Shown here: one piece after another, positions 15,728-23,778 of the stretch
Layout of the letters: each line of letters begins with the position of its first letter
How positions within the stretch are numbered: the first letter of the stretch is position 1
Origin: CAUZJO01 sp963580245
GTDB taxonomy: Bacteria > Sumerlaeota > Sumerlaeia > MVZB01
DNA length: 28,019 bases
Direction of reading: 5' to 3'
NCBI GenBank assembly: GCA_963580245.1
Contig: CAUZJO010000060.1
Span: 1-28,019 of the forward strand
Position numbers and translations under genes: made by a program
Notes under the pieces: model-generated
Told to the model about the DNA's origin: nothing
The model's database searches: none
What the model saw: the letters and a program-made list of their open reading frames with translations, nothing else

Positions 15728-16540
15728 TCAGCCGCGGGTGCGTTCCTCGGAGAAATCCTGCGTCGTCATATCGGGCGTCATGCCCTTGAAGGTCCAGCCG
15801 CCGTCAACGACCAGAATCTGTCCGGTGACGAACGCGGCGTCATCGCTCGCCAGGAAGATGCACGGGCCGACGTAATCATCGACGGTCCCGACGCGCCCGG
15901 CCGGGATGATGGCGCTCCATTTCTCGTCGAACTTGGGGTCGTAGATGCGGTTGCGTTCGCTGCTGGTGGGGGCCGGGGCGATGGCGTTGACGCGGACGCG
16001 CGGGGCCAGTTCGAGGGCGAGTTGGCGGGTCAGGCCCTCCAGGCCGCATTTGGCCATTGTGTAGCTGGAGTGATACATGACCCCCAGCGAGGCGGCGATC
16101 GAGCTGATGTTGATCACCGAGCCGCCGTCTTGCTCGCGCATGCGGCGCGCGGCGGCCTGCGTGCCGAAGAACGGCCCGCGCAGGTTGGTGTTCACCACGT
16201 CGTCGAAGTCTTGCTCGGTTTGCTCGTCGAAGGGGCTGAAGCGGGTGCGGGCGGCGTTGTTGACGAGGACGTCGATGCGGCCGAATCGCTCGCAGACTTG
16301 ATCAACGAGCCGCTCGAACTGGTCCTTGGAGCCGATATCGGCTTGAAACGGTTCGGCCTCGCCGCCGGCTTGGCGGATGCGGCCGCAGGTGGTCTCGGCG
16401 CCCTGGGGATCGGTCTTATAATTGACGGCCAGCCGCGCCCCCGCCGCGGCCAGTCCGATGGCCAGACCCTGGCCGATCGCTTTGCTGGCCCCGGTGACGA
16501 GCGCGACCTTGCCCTCCAGCTTTTTCAGCTCAGCTCCCAT
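15728..16540 (-). CDS. Short-chain dehydrogenase/reductase (SDR)
   Basis: This 270-residue Rossmann-fold NAD(P)-dependent oxidoreductase has the cofactor motif TGASKAIG (16-23), NNAA at 94-97, and the catalytic Ser147 (NISS), Tyr160 and Lys164 (YTMAK). The end region FLASDDAAFVTGQILVVDGG is the standard classical-SDR C-terminus, resembling glucose dehydrogenase and FabG. The start overlaps the dehydrogenase stop by 16 nt, so the two are translationally linked. As last gene of the MFS-aldolase-dehydrogenase operon it probably oxidises or reduces a carbohydrate-derived intermediate, not a fatty-acyl one. Exact substrate is unknown. Confidence 0.88.
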   Translation of the reverse strand: MGAELKKLEGKVALVTGASKAIGQGLAIGLAAAGARLAVNYKTDPQGAETTCGRIRQAGGEAEPFQADIGSKDQFERLVDQVCERFGRIDVLVNNAARTRFSPFDEQTEQDFDDVVNTNLRGPFFGTQAAARRMREQDGGSVINISSIAASLGVMYHSSYTMAKCGLEGLTRQLALELAPRVRVNAIAPAPTSSERNRIYDPKFDEKWSAIIPAGRVGTVDDYVGPCIFLASDDAAFVTGQILVVDGGWTFKGMTPDMTTQDFSEERTRG

Positions 16541-17520
16541 CGCGGTTTGACGTCCTTGTTGACGTACGAGCGCGGCCAGCGGCGGTTATAGAGGTCGATC
16601 ACGGTCTCGACCGAGTATTTCCAGAAATTCGGGAAATAGATGTCGGAGTAGGGGGCGATGTGGGGCGTGATGACGATGTTTTCCAGCTTGAAGATGGGGT
16701 TGTCCAGGTCGGCGGCTTCTTTGTTGAGCACGTCGAGGCCCGCGGCGGAAATCCAGCCCTCCCGCAGGGCCTTGATGAGCGCCTGTTCGTCGATCACCGG
16801 CCCGCGCGCCGTGTTGACGAGAACCGCGGTCGGCTTCATCAGGCGCAGTTCCCGCTCGCCGATCAGATGGCGTGTTTTGTCGTTCAGGGGGCAATGGAGG
16901 GAGACGAAGTCGGACTGCTCGAGGAGTTCGTCGAGTTCAAGTTTGCGCACATCCATCTCGGCCATTTTCTCCTTGGCGACAAACGGGTCGTAAGCCGCCA
17001 GTTTGACTTCAAACCCGCGCATGCGATGGGCGACCAGTTGCGCGATGTGACCGAAGCCGACCAACCCGAACGTCTGATCGGTCAGGTGCCAATTGGGCCA
17101 GGCCCGCATCCGGTCCCACACGCCCTCGCGCACCAAGCGATCGTGAATGGGGATGTGTCGGATGACGGCCATCAGGAGCCCCACGGTATGATCGGCCACC
17201 TGGTTGCTGATCGCCTCGGGTGTGTTGGCGACGACGATGCCCATCTCGGTGGCCTCGGCGACGGGGATGTTATCGGTGCCGCTACCCGTGCGGACAATGG
17301 CACCGCAACGATTCAGAACGGCGAGGTTCCCTTTTTGCATGCACTTGCAGCTGCCGAGGACCCAGACGATGTCGGCGTCATGGGCGGTTTCGGCCAGTTC
17401 CTCGCGGCCCACGCACTGGCGATGGACGAACTCCATCCCCTCCTTCTCAAGTGCTTCTCCGACCCAGTCGGGTACGTTCGGGGCGTCGTATCCGACCAGG
17501 GCAACCTTGAACTTTGCCAT
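16525..17520 (-). CDS. D-isomer-specific 2-hydroxyacid dehydrogenase
   Basis: It has 331 residues from ATG 17520 (AGGAG lies 10 nt upstream); the extra 48 upstream codons are rejected. The NAD-binding motif is LVGFGHIA (153-160). Predicted catalytic residues are Arg239 (NTARG), Glu268 and His287 (ITPHIAPYS). The whole length matches the SerA/CtBP-like superfamily without regulatory ACT domain. With the adjacent SDR, the HpcH/HpaI aldolase and the porter, it fits oxidation or reduction of a 2-oxo/2-hydroxy sugar acid. Phosphoglycerate, hydroxypyruvate or another 2-oxoacid are all possible. It is 29 nt downstream of the aldolase gene. Confidence 0.87.
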   Translation of the reverse strand: MAKFKVALVGYDAPNVPDWVGEALEKEGMEFVHRQCVGREELAETAHDADIVWVLGSCKCMQKGNLAVLNRCGAIVRTGSGTDNIPVAEATEMGIVVANTPEAISNQVADHTVGLLMAVIRHIPIHDRLVREGVWDRMRAWPNWHLTDQTFGLVGFGHIAQLVAHRMRGFEVKLAAYDPFVAKEKMAEMDVRKLELDELLEQSDFVSLHCPLNDKTRHLIGERELRLMKPTAVLVNTARGPVIDEQALIKALREGWISAAGLDVLNKEAADLDNPIFKLENIVITPHIAPYSDIYFPNFWKYSVETVIDLYNRRWPRSYVNKDVKPRWELS

Positions 17521-17549
17521 CCTTGCTGATCTCCTGGGTTTAGAAATTG

Positions 17550-18332
17550 CTAACGGGTCTGCTTGACATGTTCGCGGATGCGCGCGGCGAACTCCTCGGT
17601 GGCGTGGCGCAGCAATAGGAAATCCGCGCTCATCGCCATCCATTGAATCCCCATCTCGACCCACTCGATGAGCGCCTCGGGGCTGCCGCCGCTGGCCAGG
17701 CCGGGATGTTTGCCCGCCGCGTTGGCTTTGTCGATGACCGTCTGGATGGCCTGAACCACGTCGGGGTGGCGCGGGTTGCCCAGAAGCCCCATCGAGCCGG
17801 AAAGGTCATTGGGACCGATCAGGACCGCTGTCAAGCCGGGCACTTTGAGGATTTCGTCGATGTTGTTGACCGCGTCGATGTGTTCGATTTGGACGATCAC
17901 GATGATCGTTTCATTGGCGCGGCGAATGTAATCGGGCCCGCCCTCACGGCCGTAGTTCGAGGGGCGGCGAGGCCCGAAACCGCGGATGCCTTGGGGAGGA
18001 TAGAGGCAGGCAGAGACGGCGTTGCGAACGTCCTCGGCCGTACGGATCATCGGCACCACGATCCCATCGACGCCGATGTCCAGGACCGGTTTGATCAGGA
18101 CCGGGTCGTTCCAGGGCACCCGCACCAGGATCGGCGTCTCACACGCCGTGGACGCAATGACCATTTGGAAAATCGTTTCGTTGGAGTAGGCGTTATGCTC
18201 GGCGTCGACCCAGACGAAGTCCAGACTGGGCCCCACCGTCTCGACCACGGCCGGGTCGAGGTAACTCAGGCATGTTCCCAGCACTAACTGCCCTGCTTCC
18301 AGTTTTTCCCTGAATTTATGCGCGTTTCTCAT
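17550..18332 (-). CDS. HpcH/HpaI-family aldolase (2-keto-3-deoxy acid aldolase type)
   Basis: This 260-residue class II aldolase would by family knowledge cleave a 2-keto-3-deoxy sugar acid to pyruvate plus an aldehyde. It resembles GarL and HpaI. Conserved residues are His46 (DAEHN), Arg71, Glu150 (QIEH) and Asp176 (GPNDLS), the last two being metal ligands. YPPQGIRGFGP (111-121) is the family loop. It follows the MFS porter by about 107 bp and precedes the two dehydrogenases, fitting one catabolic operon. A paralogue lies at 23779. Substrate is not fixed. Confidence 0.9.
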   Translation of the reverse strand: MRNAHKFREKLEAGQLVLGTCLSYLDPAVVETVGPSLDFVWVDAEHNAYSNETIFQMVIASTACETPILVRVPWNDPVLIKPVLDIGVDGIVVPMIRTAEDVRNAVSACLYPPQGIRGFGPRRPSNYGREGGPDYIRRANETIIVIVQIEHIDAVNNIDEILKVPGLTAVLIGPNDLSGSMGLLGNPRHPDVVQAIQTVIDKANAAGKHPGLASGGSPEALIEWVEMGIQWMAMSADFLLLRHATEEFAARIREHVKQTR

Positions 18333-18439
18333 GGTTTCGCTCTCTTTCGGTTGGATTCTTCTTTATGTCAATCGCGAGACTTTGGTTTTCTACTCGCCGC
18401 TTCATTCCACGATGTCCTCACGCCGACGGCGTCTAATGC

Positions 18440-19930
18440 TTATTCCTTTTTCTTGTGCAACCAGGATTCGGCGATCTGTTCAAGCGTCTTGCCCTTGGTT
18501 TCGGGAACATATTTCATGCCGAACCACAGCGAGAATATACACACCACCCCGTAGAACCAGAATACTCCGCCGATCGAGCCGAGAATAGAATTTGATAATT
18601 TAACAAATACGGGAAATAGAAATGGACCGACGAAGCCCGCGGTCCAGAGCACCGTCGTCGAGATCGCCACGGCCTTGGCTCGGATGCGCGTCGGCTGGAT
18701 CTCGGACATCATCAGCCACGGTAGCGGACCCAAGCCGATGGAATGCGGCGCCATGCAAAGGACGATCACAAGAAGGACAATGGGACCCGTCACATTCACA
18801 TGAAAGGCCGCCCCGGCGATGCCCATCGAGATGATCATCGCGGCCGACGTGATGATCCACACCGGCCGCCGGCCGGCTTTATCGACGAGCGCGATCGCGA
18901 TGAAGGTCAGGAGCATGTTCACGAAATTCATGTACATGGTGTTCCGGATGGCGCCTTCTTTCTCGACGGCCCCGGCACTCTCGAAGATCGTCGGCAGATA
19001 GTACGCAATACCACTCCAGCCGGTGAAGTTATTAAAGAAGGCCAGACCGACGCCGATCCACAGGGCCGTATAAATGCCCGGCTTCAGAAGTTCGCCCCAA
19101 CCACCCGTCTCCTCGGAAAGCTGCGCCTCGATCTCCGCCATTTCACTCTGGGCGTATTCGGCCCCATCGATTCGCGTCAGAACGGCGAGCGCCTCGTCGT
19201 GACGACCTTTTTCGGCCAACCAGCGCGGGCTGCGCGGCACCATCAACAGCAGGATGACGAAAACGACAATCGCCACCAGTTCGGAACCAAACATCCATCT
19301 CCAGGCATATTGATTGATTTGCGTGTCGATCTGTAATTTAACCTGCTCGGACAAATCCTGAAAGACACTGGCATCGGCGTTACCGGTTATTTCGAGCACG
19401 AAATGGGCTTTCGTCATGATCGCGATATTGTAGGCGGCGACGACCGCCAGGGTCGCGCCGATGACGATCGCCATCTGGTACATCAATCCCAACCGTCCAC
19501 GCATCCGCGCCGGCGCCATCTCGGCGATATACATCGGTGAGGCGATCGAAGCCAGCCCGACACCCATGCCGCCGATGATCCGAAAGATGTTGAACGTGAT
19601 AATCCCGATGGGCATGGCCGTCACAATAGCGCTGACGCCGAACAGGAGCGCGGCGATGATCATCGTGTTGCGCCGCCCGATCGAGTCACAGAGGGACATT
19701 CCCAGGAATGGGCCGAAAATGCACCCCAGACCGGCGCTCATGGTGGTGAATCCGAATAGAAAGCCGTCGCCCAGATTGAAATGATCCTGCAGGTAAAGCA
19801 GCGCGCCCGAAATGACGACCAAATCGTATCCGAACAGAAACCCGCCGACCGCCGCCACGAAGGCCACCAGGAAGGCGAACATGACATTGCTCTGCCCACC
19901 CGTTTCGCGCAAACCCGATTCTTGATTCAT
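18440..19930 (-). CDS. MFS sugar porter (sugar:H+ symporter type)
   Basis: It has 496 residues from ATG 19930, with GGGAG about 6 nt before it; upstream codons to 20032 are rejected. Twelve hydrophobic segments are visible. FLFGYDLVVISGALLYLQ, RSPRWLAEKGRHDEAL, KAGRRPVW and the C-terminal VPETKGKTLEQI are sugar porter signatures. A roughly 40-residue hydrophilic insertion (about 170-210, VLEITGNADASVFQDLSEQV and following) between two segments is unusual for family members I know. It is the first gene of the aldolase-dehydrogenase operon with a promoter at 20062-20089. Monosaccharide or sugar acid uptake is expected; specificity is unknown. Confidence 0.9.
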   Translation of the reverse strand: MNQESGLRETGGQSNVMFAFLVAFVAAVGGFLFGYDLVVISGALLYLQDHFNLGDGFLFGFTTMSAGLGCIFGPFLGMSLCDSIGRRNTMIIAALLFGVSAIVTAMPIGIITFNIFRIIGGMGVGLASIASPMYIAEMAPARMRGRLGLMYQMAIVIGATLAVVAAYNIAIMTKAHFVLEITGNADASVFQDLSEQVKLQIDTQINQYAWRWMFGSELVAIVVFVILLLMVPRSPRWLAEKGRHDEALAVLTRIDGAEYAQSEMAEIEAQLSEETGGWGELLKPGIYTALWIGVGLAFFNNFTGWSGIAYYLPTIFESAGAVEKEGAIRNTMYMNFVNMLLTFIAIALVDKAGRRPVWIITSAAMIISMGIAGAAFHVNVTGPIVLLVIVLCMAPHSIGLGPLPWLMMSEIQPTRIRAKAVAISTTVLWTAGFVGPFLFPVFVKLSNSILGSIGGVFWFYGVVCIFSLWFGMKYVPETKGKTLEQIAESWLHKKKE

Positions 19931-20061
19931 GCCTGACTCCCTTCCCTCATGACGTGGCCGCGAGGCCCCCATTGCCTTCAGCGCCGCGGTTGGAACACAA
20001 TGGTCTCGATTCGCATCCCCGGTGCGTTGCAAACCTTAACCATTTGGCAAAAAGGCAACGT

Positions 20062-20089
20062 ATTCTACCATCCCGATCTCTTTGGTCAA
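20062..20089 (-). promoter_or_regulatory. Sigma70-type promoter for the MFS-aldolase operon
   Basis: TTGACC (20084-20089, minus strand) and TAGAAT (20062-20067) lie 16 bp apart. Transcription would start near 20055, leaving a leader of about 125 nt before the MFS start. A good match in an otherwise empty gap. Confidence 0.65.
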
Positions 20090-20135
20090 TGGTCATTTTA
20101 GGCGTGTTGGGGGCGAGCGCGGGGGGGGAGAAGGG

Positions 20136-21383
20136 TCAGGCCTCGACGATCACGGGGCCGGTGCGGTCGTGGGGGGCCAGGGGGCGGCAGCCGTCCTCGG
20201 TCACCACCAGCGAGGTCTCGATATGGACCGACGCGACCCCCGGCATGAAGTAGGCCGATTCCAGGTTGAAGACCATGTCCCGTTCCAGCGGCAGGTCCGA
20301 GCCGATGTCGATGCAATCGTCCTTGATCCGCAGGTCATTGGGCTCGGCGGAGACGGGGTATTCGCGGATTTCCAGGCCCAGGCCGTGGCCTTGGGGGCCG
20401 GTCCCCGTCAGGCCCGATTCCTGGACCACGGCGCACATCGTCGCGTGGACCGCCGTCGCCCGCGCACCGGGTCGGATGACCCCGCGGGCGGCCCGGACGC
20501 ATTCGCGCAGAACCTCGTGACGCTTCATGATCTCAGGGCCCGGTTCGCCGAGGGCCACCGTCGTGCCGGTGTCGGCGAGGTATTGACGATAGCGGCAACC
20601 CCAGTCGGCATAGAAGACCTCGCCGTCGGTCAGGCGATGGTCGGTCTGGGTGGCGAACCCCAGGCCGTTGATGCCCCAGGAATAGTGGTCGAGGTTCGCC
20701 CCCTCCTCGGCGATGCGGCGCCGGTAGTGCTGCGCCAGCTCGAGCATCCGTGCGCCGGGCCGGGCCATGGCGAAGCTCTCCATCGCGGCTATCTCGCTGA
20801 TTTCCATGGCGCGCGTCATCCGCGCCAGCTCCTCGGGGGTCTTGACCATCCGGATCAGCCGGATGAGGTTGGAGCAGTCCCTGAGGTCGGCGCCCGTGAG
20901 TTTCTGGTCGAGCTCTCGCTTGGATGACTCCACCAGACCCTCCTTCTCAATCCCGATCCTCGCCCGGTCCCATCCGCGTTCCTTGAGCAAGCCGATCAGG
21001 GCGGCGGTGGGCGTCGTGGCTGCGTGGTCGGCGTGGGTGAGTTCGTAAATCCGCTTGATGTCCTCGCTCAGCTCGCCCGGCGGGAATGATCCGTCAAAAC
21101 CGAACCGGCCATACGTGCGCAGGTCGGTGACCCAAGAATCGAGCGCGTTCACCAACAGATGCGGGCTGAGGACCAGGGCCGGCTCGCCCTCGGCCGGGAG
21201 GACGACGTAATATTGGCCTAAATCGGACGAGGCACCGGGGGTCGCCATGTACTCGCGGAACAGGGGGCCAAGCCATGAATAATAATCGCTGAAATACGTG
21301 ACGCTCAGGGGAGACGTCGCGATGAGCACGTCGATCCCGCACTTCTTCATGGTTTCGATCGTGCGCGGTTTGTTACACAGCAT
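20136..21383 (-). CDS. M24-family metallopeptidase (Xaa-Pro peptidase/creatinase-like)
   Basis: This 415-residue protein has a creatinase-type N-terminal domain (about 5-160) and a pita-bread catalytic domain. All five metal ligands can be assigned: D260 (FYADWG), D271 (ADTG), H333 (GHGLG), E375 (NLESAYF) and E389 (HIETSL). The second His of the usual HE-x-P motif is an Arg (R340 in LEIREYP), which may alter activity. No signal peptide, so it is cytosolic. It lies 65 bp after the SGNH gene and upstream of the MFS operon. Aminopeptidase P, prolidase and creatinase-like functions are all open. Confidence 0.87.
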   Translation of the reverse strand: MLCNKPRTIETMKKCGIDVLIATSPLSVTYFSDYYSWLGPLFREYMATPGASSDLGQYYVVLPAEGEPALVLSPHLLVNALDSWVTDLRTYGRFGFDGSFPPGELSEDIKRIYELTHADHAATTPTAALIGLLKERGWDRARIGIEKEGLVESSKRELDQKLTGADLRDCSNLIRLIRMVKTPEELARMTRAMEISEIAAMESFAMARPGARMLELAQHYRRRIAEEGANLDHYSWGINGLGFATQTDHRLTDGEVFYADWGCRYRQYLADTGTTVALGEPGPEIMKRHEVLRECVRAARGVIRPGARATAVHATMCAVVQESGLTGTGPQGHGLGLEIREYPVSAEPNDLRIKDDCIDIGSDLPLERDMVFNLESAYFMPGVASVHIETSLVVTEDGCRPLAPHDRTGPVIVEA

Positions 21384-21448
21384 TATCCGGTACCTGTCCT
21401 CGATTCATGGTGTGATTTCCCATTGGGGCGGAAATCCAGGGGCTTCGC

Positions 21449-22456
21449 TCACTCGTCGGTCTTCAAGGCGTCGGTCACCAGGCGGGCGTAAATCTCGGCG
21501 ATGACACGGCTCGCCTTTTCCGTTGAATGGACCGCGTCTCCGAAGGTGATCTCGTCGATCCCGGTGAAATCATGGAGGCCGAGGCCGAATTTGACCTTTT
21601 GCTTCAGTTCCTCGTAAAGATCGGGGACGGTCCGGGAGAAGGGGTCTTCCACGGCGCGGATGGGATCGTATCCCTGGATCCCGACGATCAGCTTGCCTCC
21701 GTTCGAACCCACGATTCTCCTGTAATCATCCAGCTTGCGCAGGAAACGGTCGACGATGATCGAGAAGCCCTCGCCTCTGGTGTCGCGTCCCGCTTCCCCG
21801 GGCGGCCGTTCACCATAAATGCGCGGGATCCACATTTCGAGATGGCTCGGATAACTCAAACCGAGTTTCTTGAAGTTGAGAGGCGCCAGCCGGGCGTAGA
21901 TGAAATCGTTCCAGGCGGTGTGCGAAATCACGATTTCGGGTTTCAAATGATACGCGAAATGGACGTAGGTGCTGATCTCCTGGGGCAGGCAATAACTATT
22001 GATGCCGAGGTTCAGGACCTTGAACCTCCGATCGCCCTGTTCGTTGAGAATCCGTTCCAGGTGCTCGGCGACGGTGATGCGGTGCGAGAAACCCGCCATT
22101 TCGCTGCCGCCGGTTATGACGATCAACGTATAATCCCGCTCCTCATCGAAATAGAGGTCAGCGTCGTTCCGGAAGCCGAAATAATCGAGTGCGATCTCGT
22201 CGCCATAGATCCCGTGCGCCCCGGTGTAATCGGCAAAGGGGTGGTACTTGTTGCCCGCGCCGCGCTCGTATCTGAGGAAGGGATTATCCGACTCGGGGTC
22301 AATCAGTTCCGGCACGGAGTGCTCGAAAGCCGGGTGTTCGTAGCGTTCTTGGTCCTGGGCGTGGATCGGGAACGGGCCCCAGATGCCCGTCACGCATGCA
22401 AGGGTCGCAATAAGAGCGATCCACGGGGAACGGCCTTTCAGGGTTATTCGCGGCAT
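21449..22456 (-). CDS. Exported SGNH/GDSL-like hydrolase
   Basis: It has 335 residues from ATG 22456, chosen because AAGGAG is 5 nt away; the adjacent ATG 22459 is equally possible and overlaps the upstream stop as ATGA. A signal peptide (IALIATLACVTGIWGPFP, cleavage after IHA, about 33) leads to an SGNH-like fold: TGGSEMAG with predicted nucleophile S118, GINSYCLPQE (151-160), WNDF with N183, and a late D-x-x-H pair (DAVHSTEKAS). The nucleophile block is GGS rather than GDS. Acyl ester or polysaccharide deacetylase activity is inferred. It is translationally coupled to the mutarotase-like gene before it. Confidence 0.75.
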   Translation of the reverse strand: MPRITLKGRSPWIALIATLACVTGIWGPFPIHAQDQERYEHPAFEHSVPELIDPESDNPFLRYERGAGNKYHPFADYTGAHGIYGDEIALDYFGFRNDADLYFDEERDYTLIVITGGSEMAGFSHRITVAEHLERILNEQGDRRFKVLNLGINSYCLPQEISTYVHFAYHLKPEIVISHTAWNDFIYARLAPLNFKKLGLSYPSHLEMWIPRIYGERPPGEAGRDTRGEGFSIIVDRFLRKLDDYRRIVGSNGGKLIVGIQGYDPIRAVEDPFSRTVPDLYEELKQKVKFGLGLHDFTGIDEITFGDAVHSTEKASRVIAEIYARLVTDALKTDE

Positions 22457-23616
22457 CATTTCTCCTTCGCCAGGGCTTCCAACTCGTGCCATTCGGTCCT
22501 GAGGCAGCTCTTGCAAATCTCCTTGATCGCCGCCTCGTCGCCCTGAACGTGATACACCCGGTTGCGATGACAGAAAGACTCGCCGGGCTGCAAATCGAGC
22601 GAGGGGGAGAGCGTTTCGAGTTCATACATCGTCCCACCGGCGCCCCCGGGACCCGGGCCGTCGAGGTATGAGCTAACGACGTCCCCATCGTAGGCGTCCT
22701 CATACGGATAGTCGCCGTAGTAGGATGAGACGTATTCCATCTGGGGGTAGAAGTCGAATTCGTTGATCACTAGCCGGCCCGTGTCCAGGTTGGCGCTGCC
22801 CAGGCGGTTGACGGCCCGGCCGCGGCTGATGGCGACCTTGGTGCAGACCTTGCCGTCGGCCAGGAAAATCGCGGATTCGGGCAGAACGCGCCAGCGATCG
22901 CGAGGGTATAACCCTCCGGGCGTCATGTAGGGCATGTACTCAATGCGGATGGCCCGGCCCAGGTCTTCATCGACGCCGGGCCGGTAGGGGAGGAGGACGA
23001 ACTGGTGGGGGCCGTTGGCCTGGATCGATGGCGTCCACGGGGCAACGGTGCCGGTACGGCGATCCAACGGGCGAGGCCCGACGTTTTTGACCAATGAATG
23101 GCTCTCGAACCCGACAAAATCGGTCCGGTCGCCCGTCCCCAGCGTGAAGGGGCAACTGTCGAGGATCGAGACGGTTCGAGTGATCTCCATCTCGATTTTC
23201 AGGCCCTTGGCGTTGACCAGTCTCATCCGCGAGCGCATCGTAGCATGTCCGTGCTCGCCCGCGTCCTCGACCAAATCGTAAGGCTCCGAGGTCATCCCGG
23301 GCTGGACGTGATAATGCTTGAGTGCCTGTTCCATATCCTGGAAGAACAGGCCGAACGGACCGCCCTCGGGCGCGAACCAGAACCGTTCCTCGCCACCGAA
23401 ATTGATCCACCGGCCCGGCTTGAGGCCGCCCTCGATCGCCGCGCGGTCGATCCAGCCCAGGTGTTTGCCGTTCATCCCCGACCAACTCGTGGTCATGACC
23501 CGACCGACCAGGCGCGGGCAGAGCATCACCAAATAACCCGGCCGGCGGCCCTCAAGGATGACCGGGTCGTTACCCGTATCCTTCAAGAGTGTGGCGACGT
23601 CCTTAAAGGAGGCCAA
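22456..23616 (-). CDS. Conserved protein of DUF6786 type (mutarotase-like fold suggested)
   Basis: It has 386 residues, with GRWINFGGEERFWFAPEGGP (about 68-87) and GLFFQDMEQAL just after, the pattern I associate with DUF6786. The wide all-beta composition suggests a galactose mutarotase-like supersandwich acting on carbohydrate, but this is inference. The only in-frame start is TTG (23616), with AAGGA 10 nt before it, and a stop codon lies 10 codons upstream. There is no signal peptide. The stop overlaps the next start as ATGA. It lies between an aldolase gene and an SGNH hydrolase, consistent with a sugar-related role. Confidence 0.7.
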   Translation of the reverse strand: MASFKDVATLLKDTGNDPVILEGRRPGYLVMLCPRLVGRVMTTSWSGMNGKHLGWIDRAAIEGGLKPGRWINFGGEERFWFAPEGGPFGLFFQDMEQALKHYHVQPGMTSEPYDLVEDAGEHGHATMRSRMRLVNAKGLKIEMEITRTVSILDSCPFTLGTGDRTDFVGFESHSLVKNVGPRPLDRRTGTVAPWTPSIQANGPHQFVLLPYRPGVDEDLGRAIRIEYMPYMTPGGLYPRDRWRVLPESAIFLADGKVCTKVAISRGRAVNRLGSANLDTGRLVINEFDFYPQMEYVSSYYGDYPYEDAYDGDVVSSYLDGPGPGGAGGTMYELETLSPSLDLQPGESFCHRNRVYHVQGDEAAIKEICKSCLRTEWHELEALAKEK

Positions 23617-23660
23617 GGGCGTCCATTCCTTAAGCGGATCGAATCAAGGGTGCCTCAAAG

Positions 23661-23755
23661 AATTCAGTCCCGGCAGGGACGATTGCTTTCAGCGCGCCAC
23701 GCATGTGGCGGGAAATCAAACCGATAATGAATTGGAGTCCCGTAGGGACGACTGC
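23661..23755. repeat. Two REP-like hairpin units
   Basis: AGTCCCGGCAGGGACGATTG (23666-23685) and AGTCCCGTAGGGACGACTGC (23736-23755) are near-identical small hairpins (GTCCC/GGGAC stems) in direct orientation, each preceded by AATT, about 70 bp apart. They sit between the second aldolase and the DUF6786-type gene. The form is like REP sequences, although no REP-associated transposase is visible here. Confidence 0.65.
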
Positions 23756-23778
23756 AAACCGGTTTTCTAGAGGTTTCC

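Noticed and set aside
18333..18439. Small hairpin ACGCC-GTC-GGCGT between the MFS and aldolase genes as a terminator
   Set aside because: Five-bp stem and no T-tract; more likely the genes are one transcription unit.
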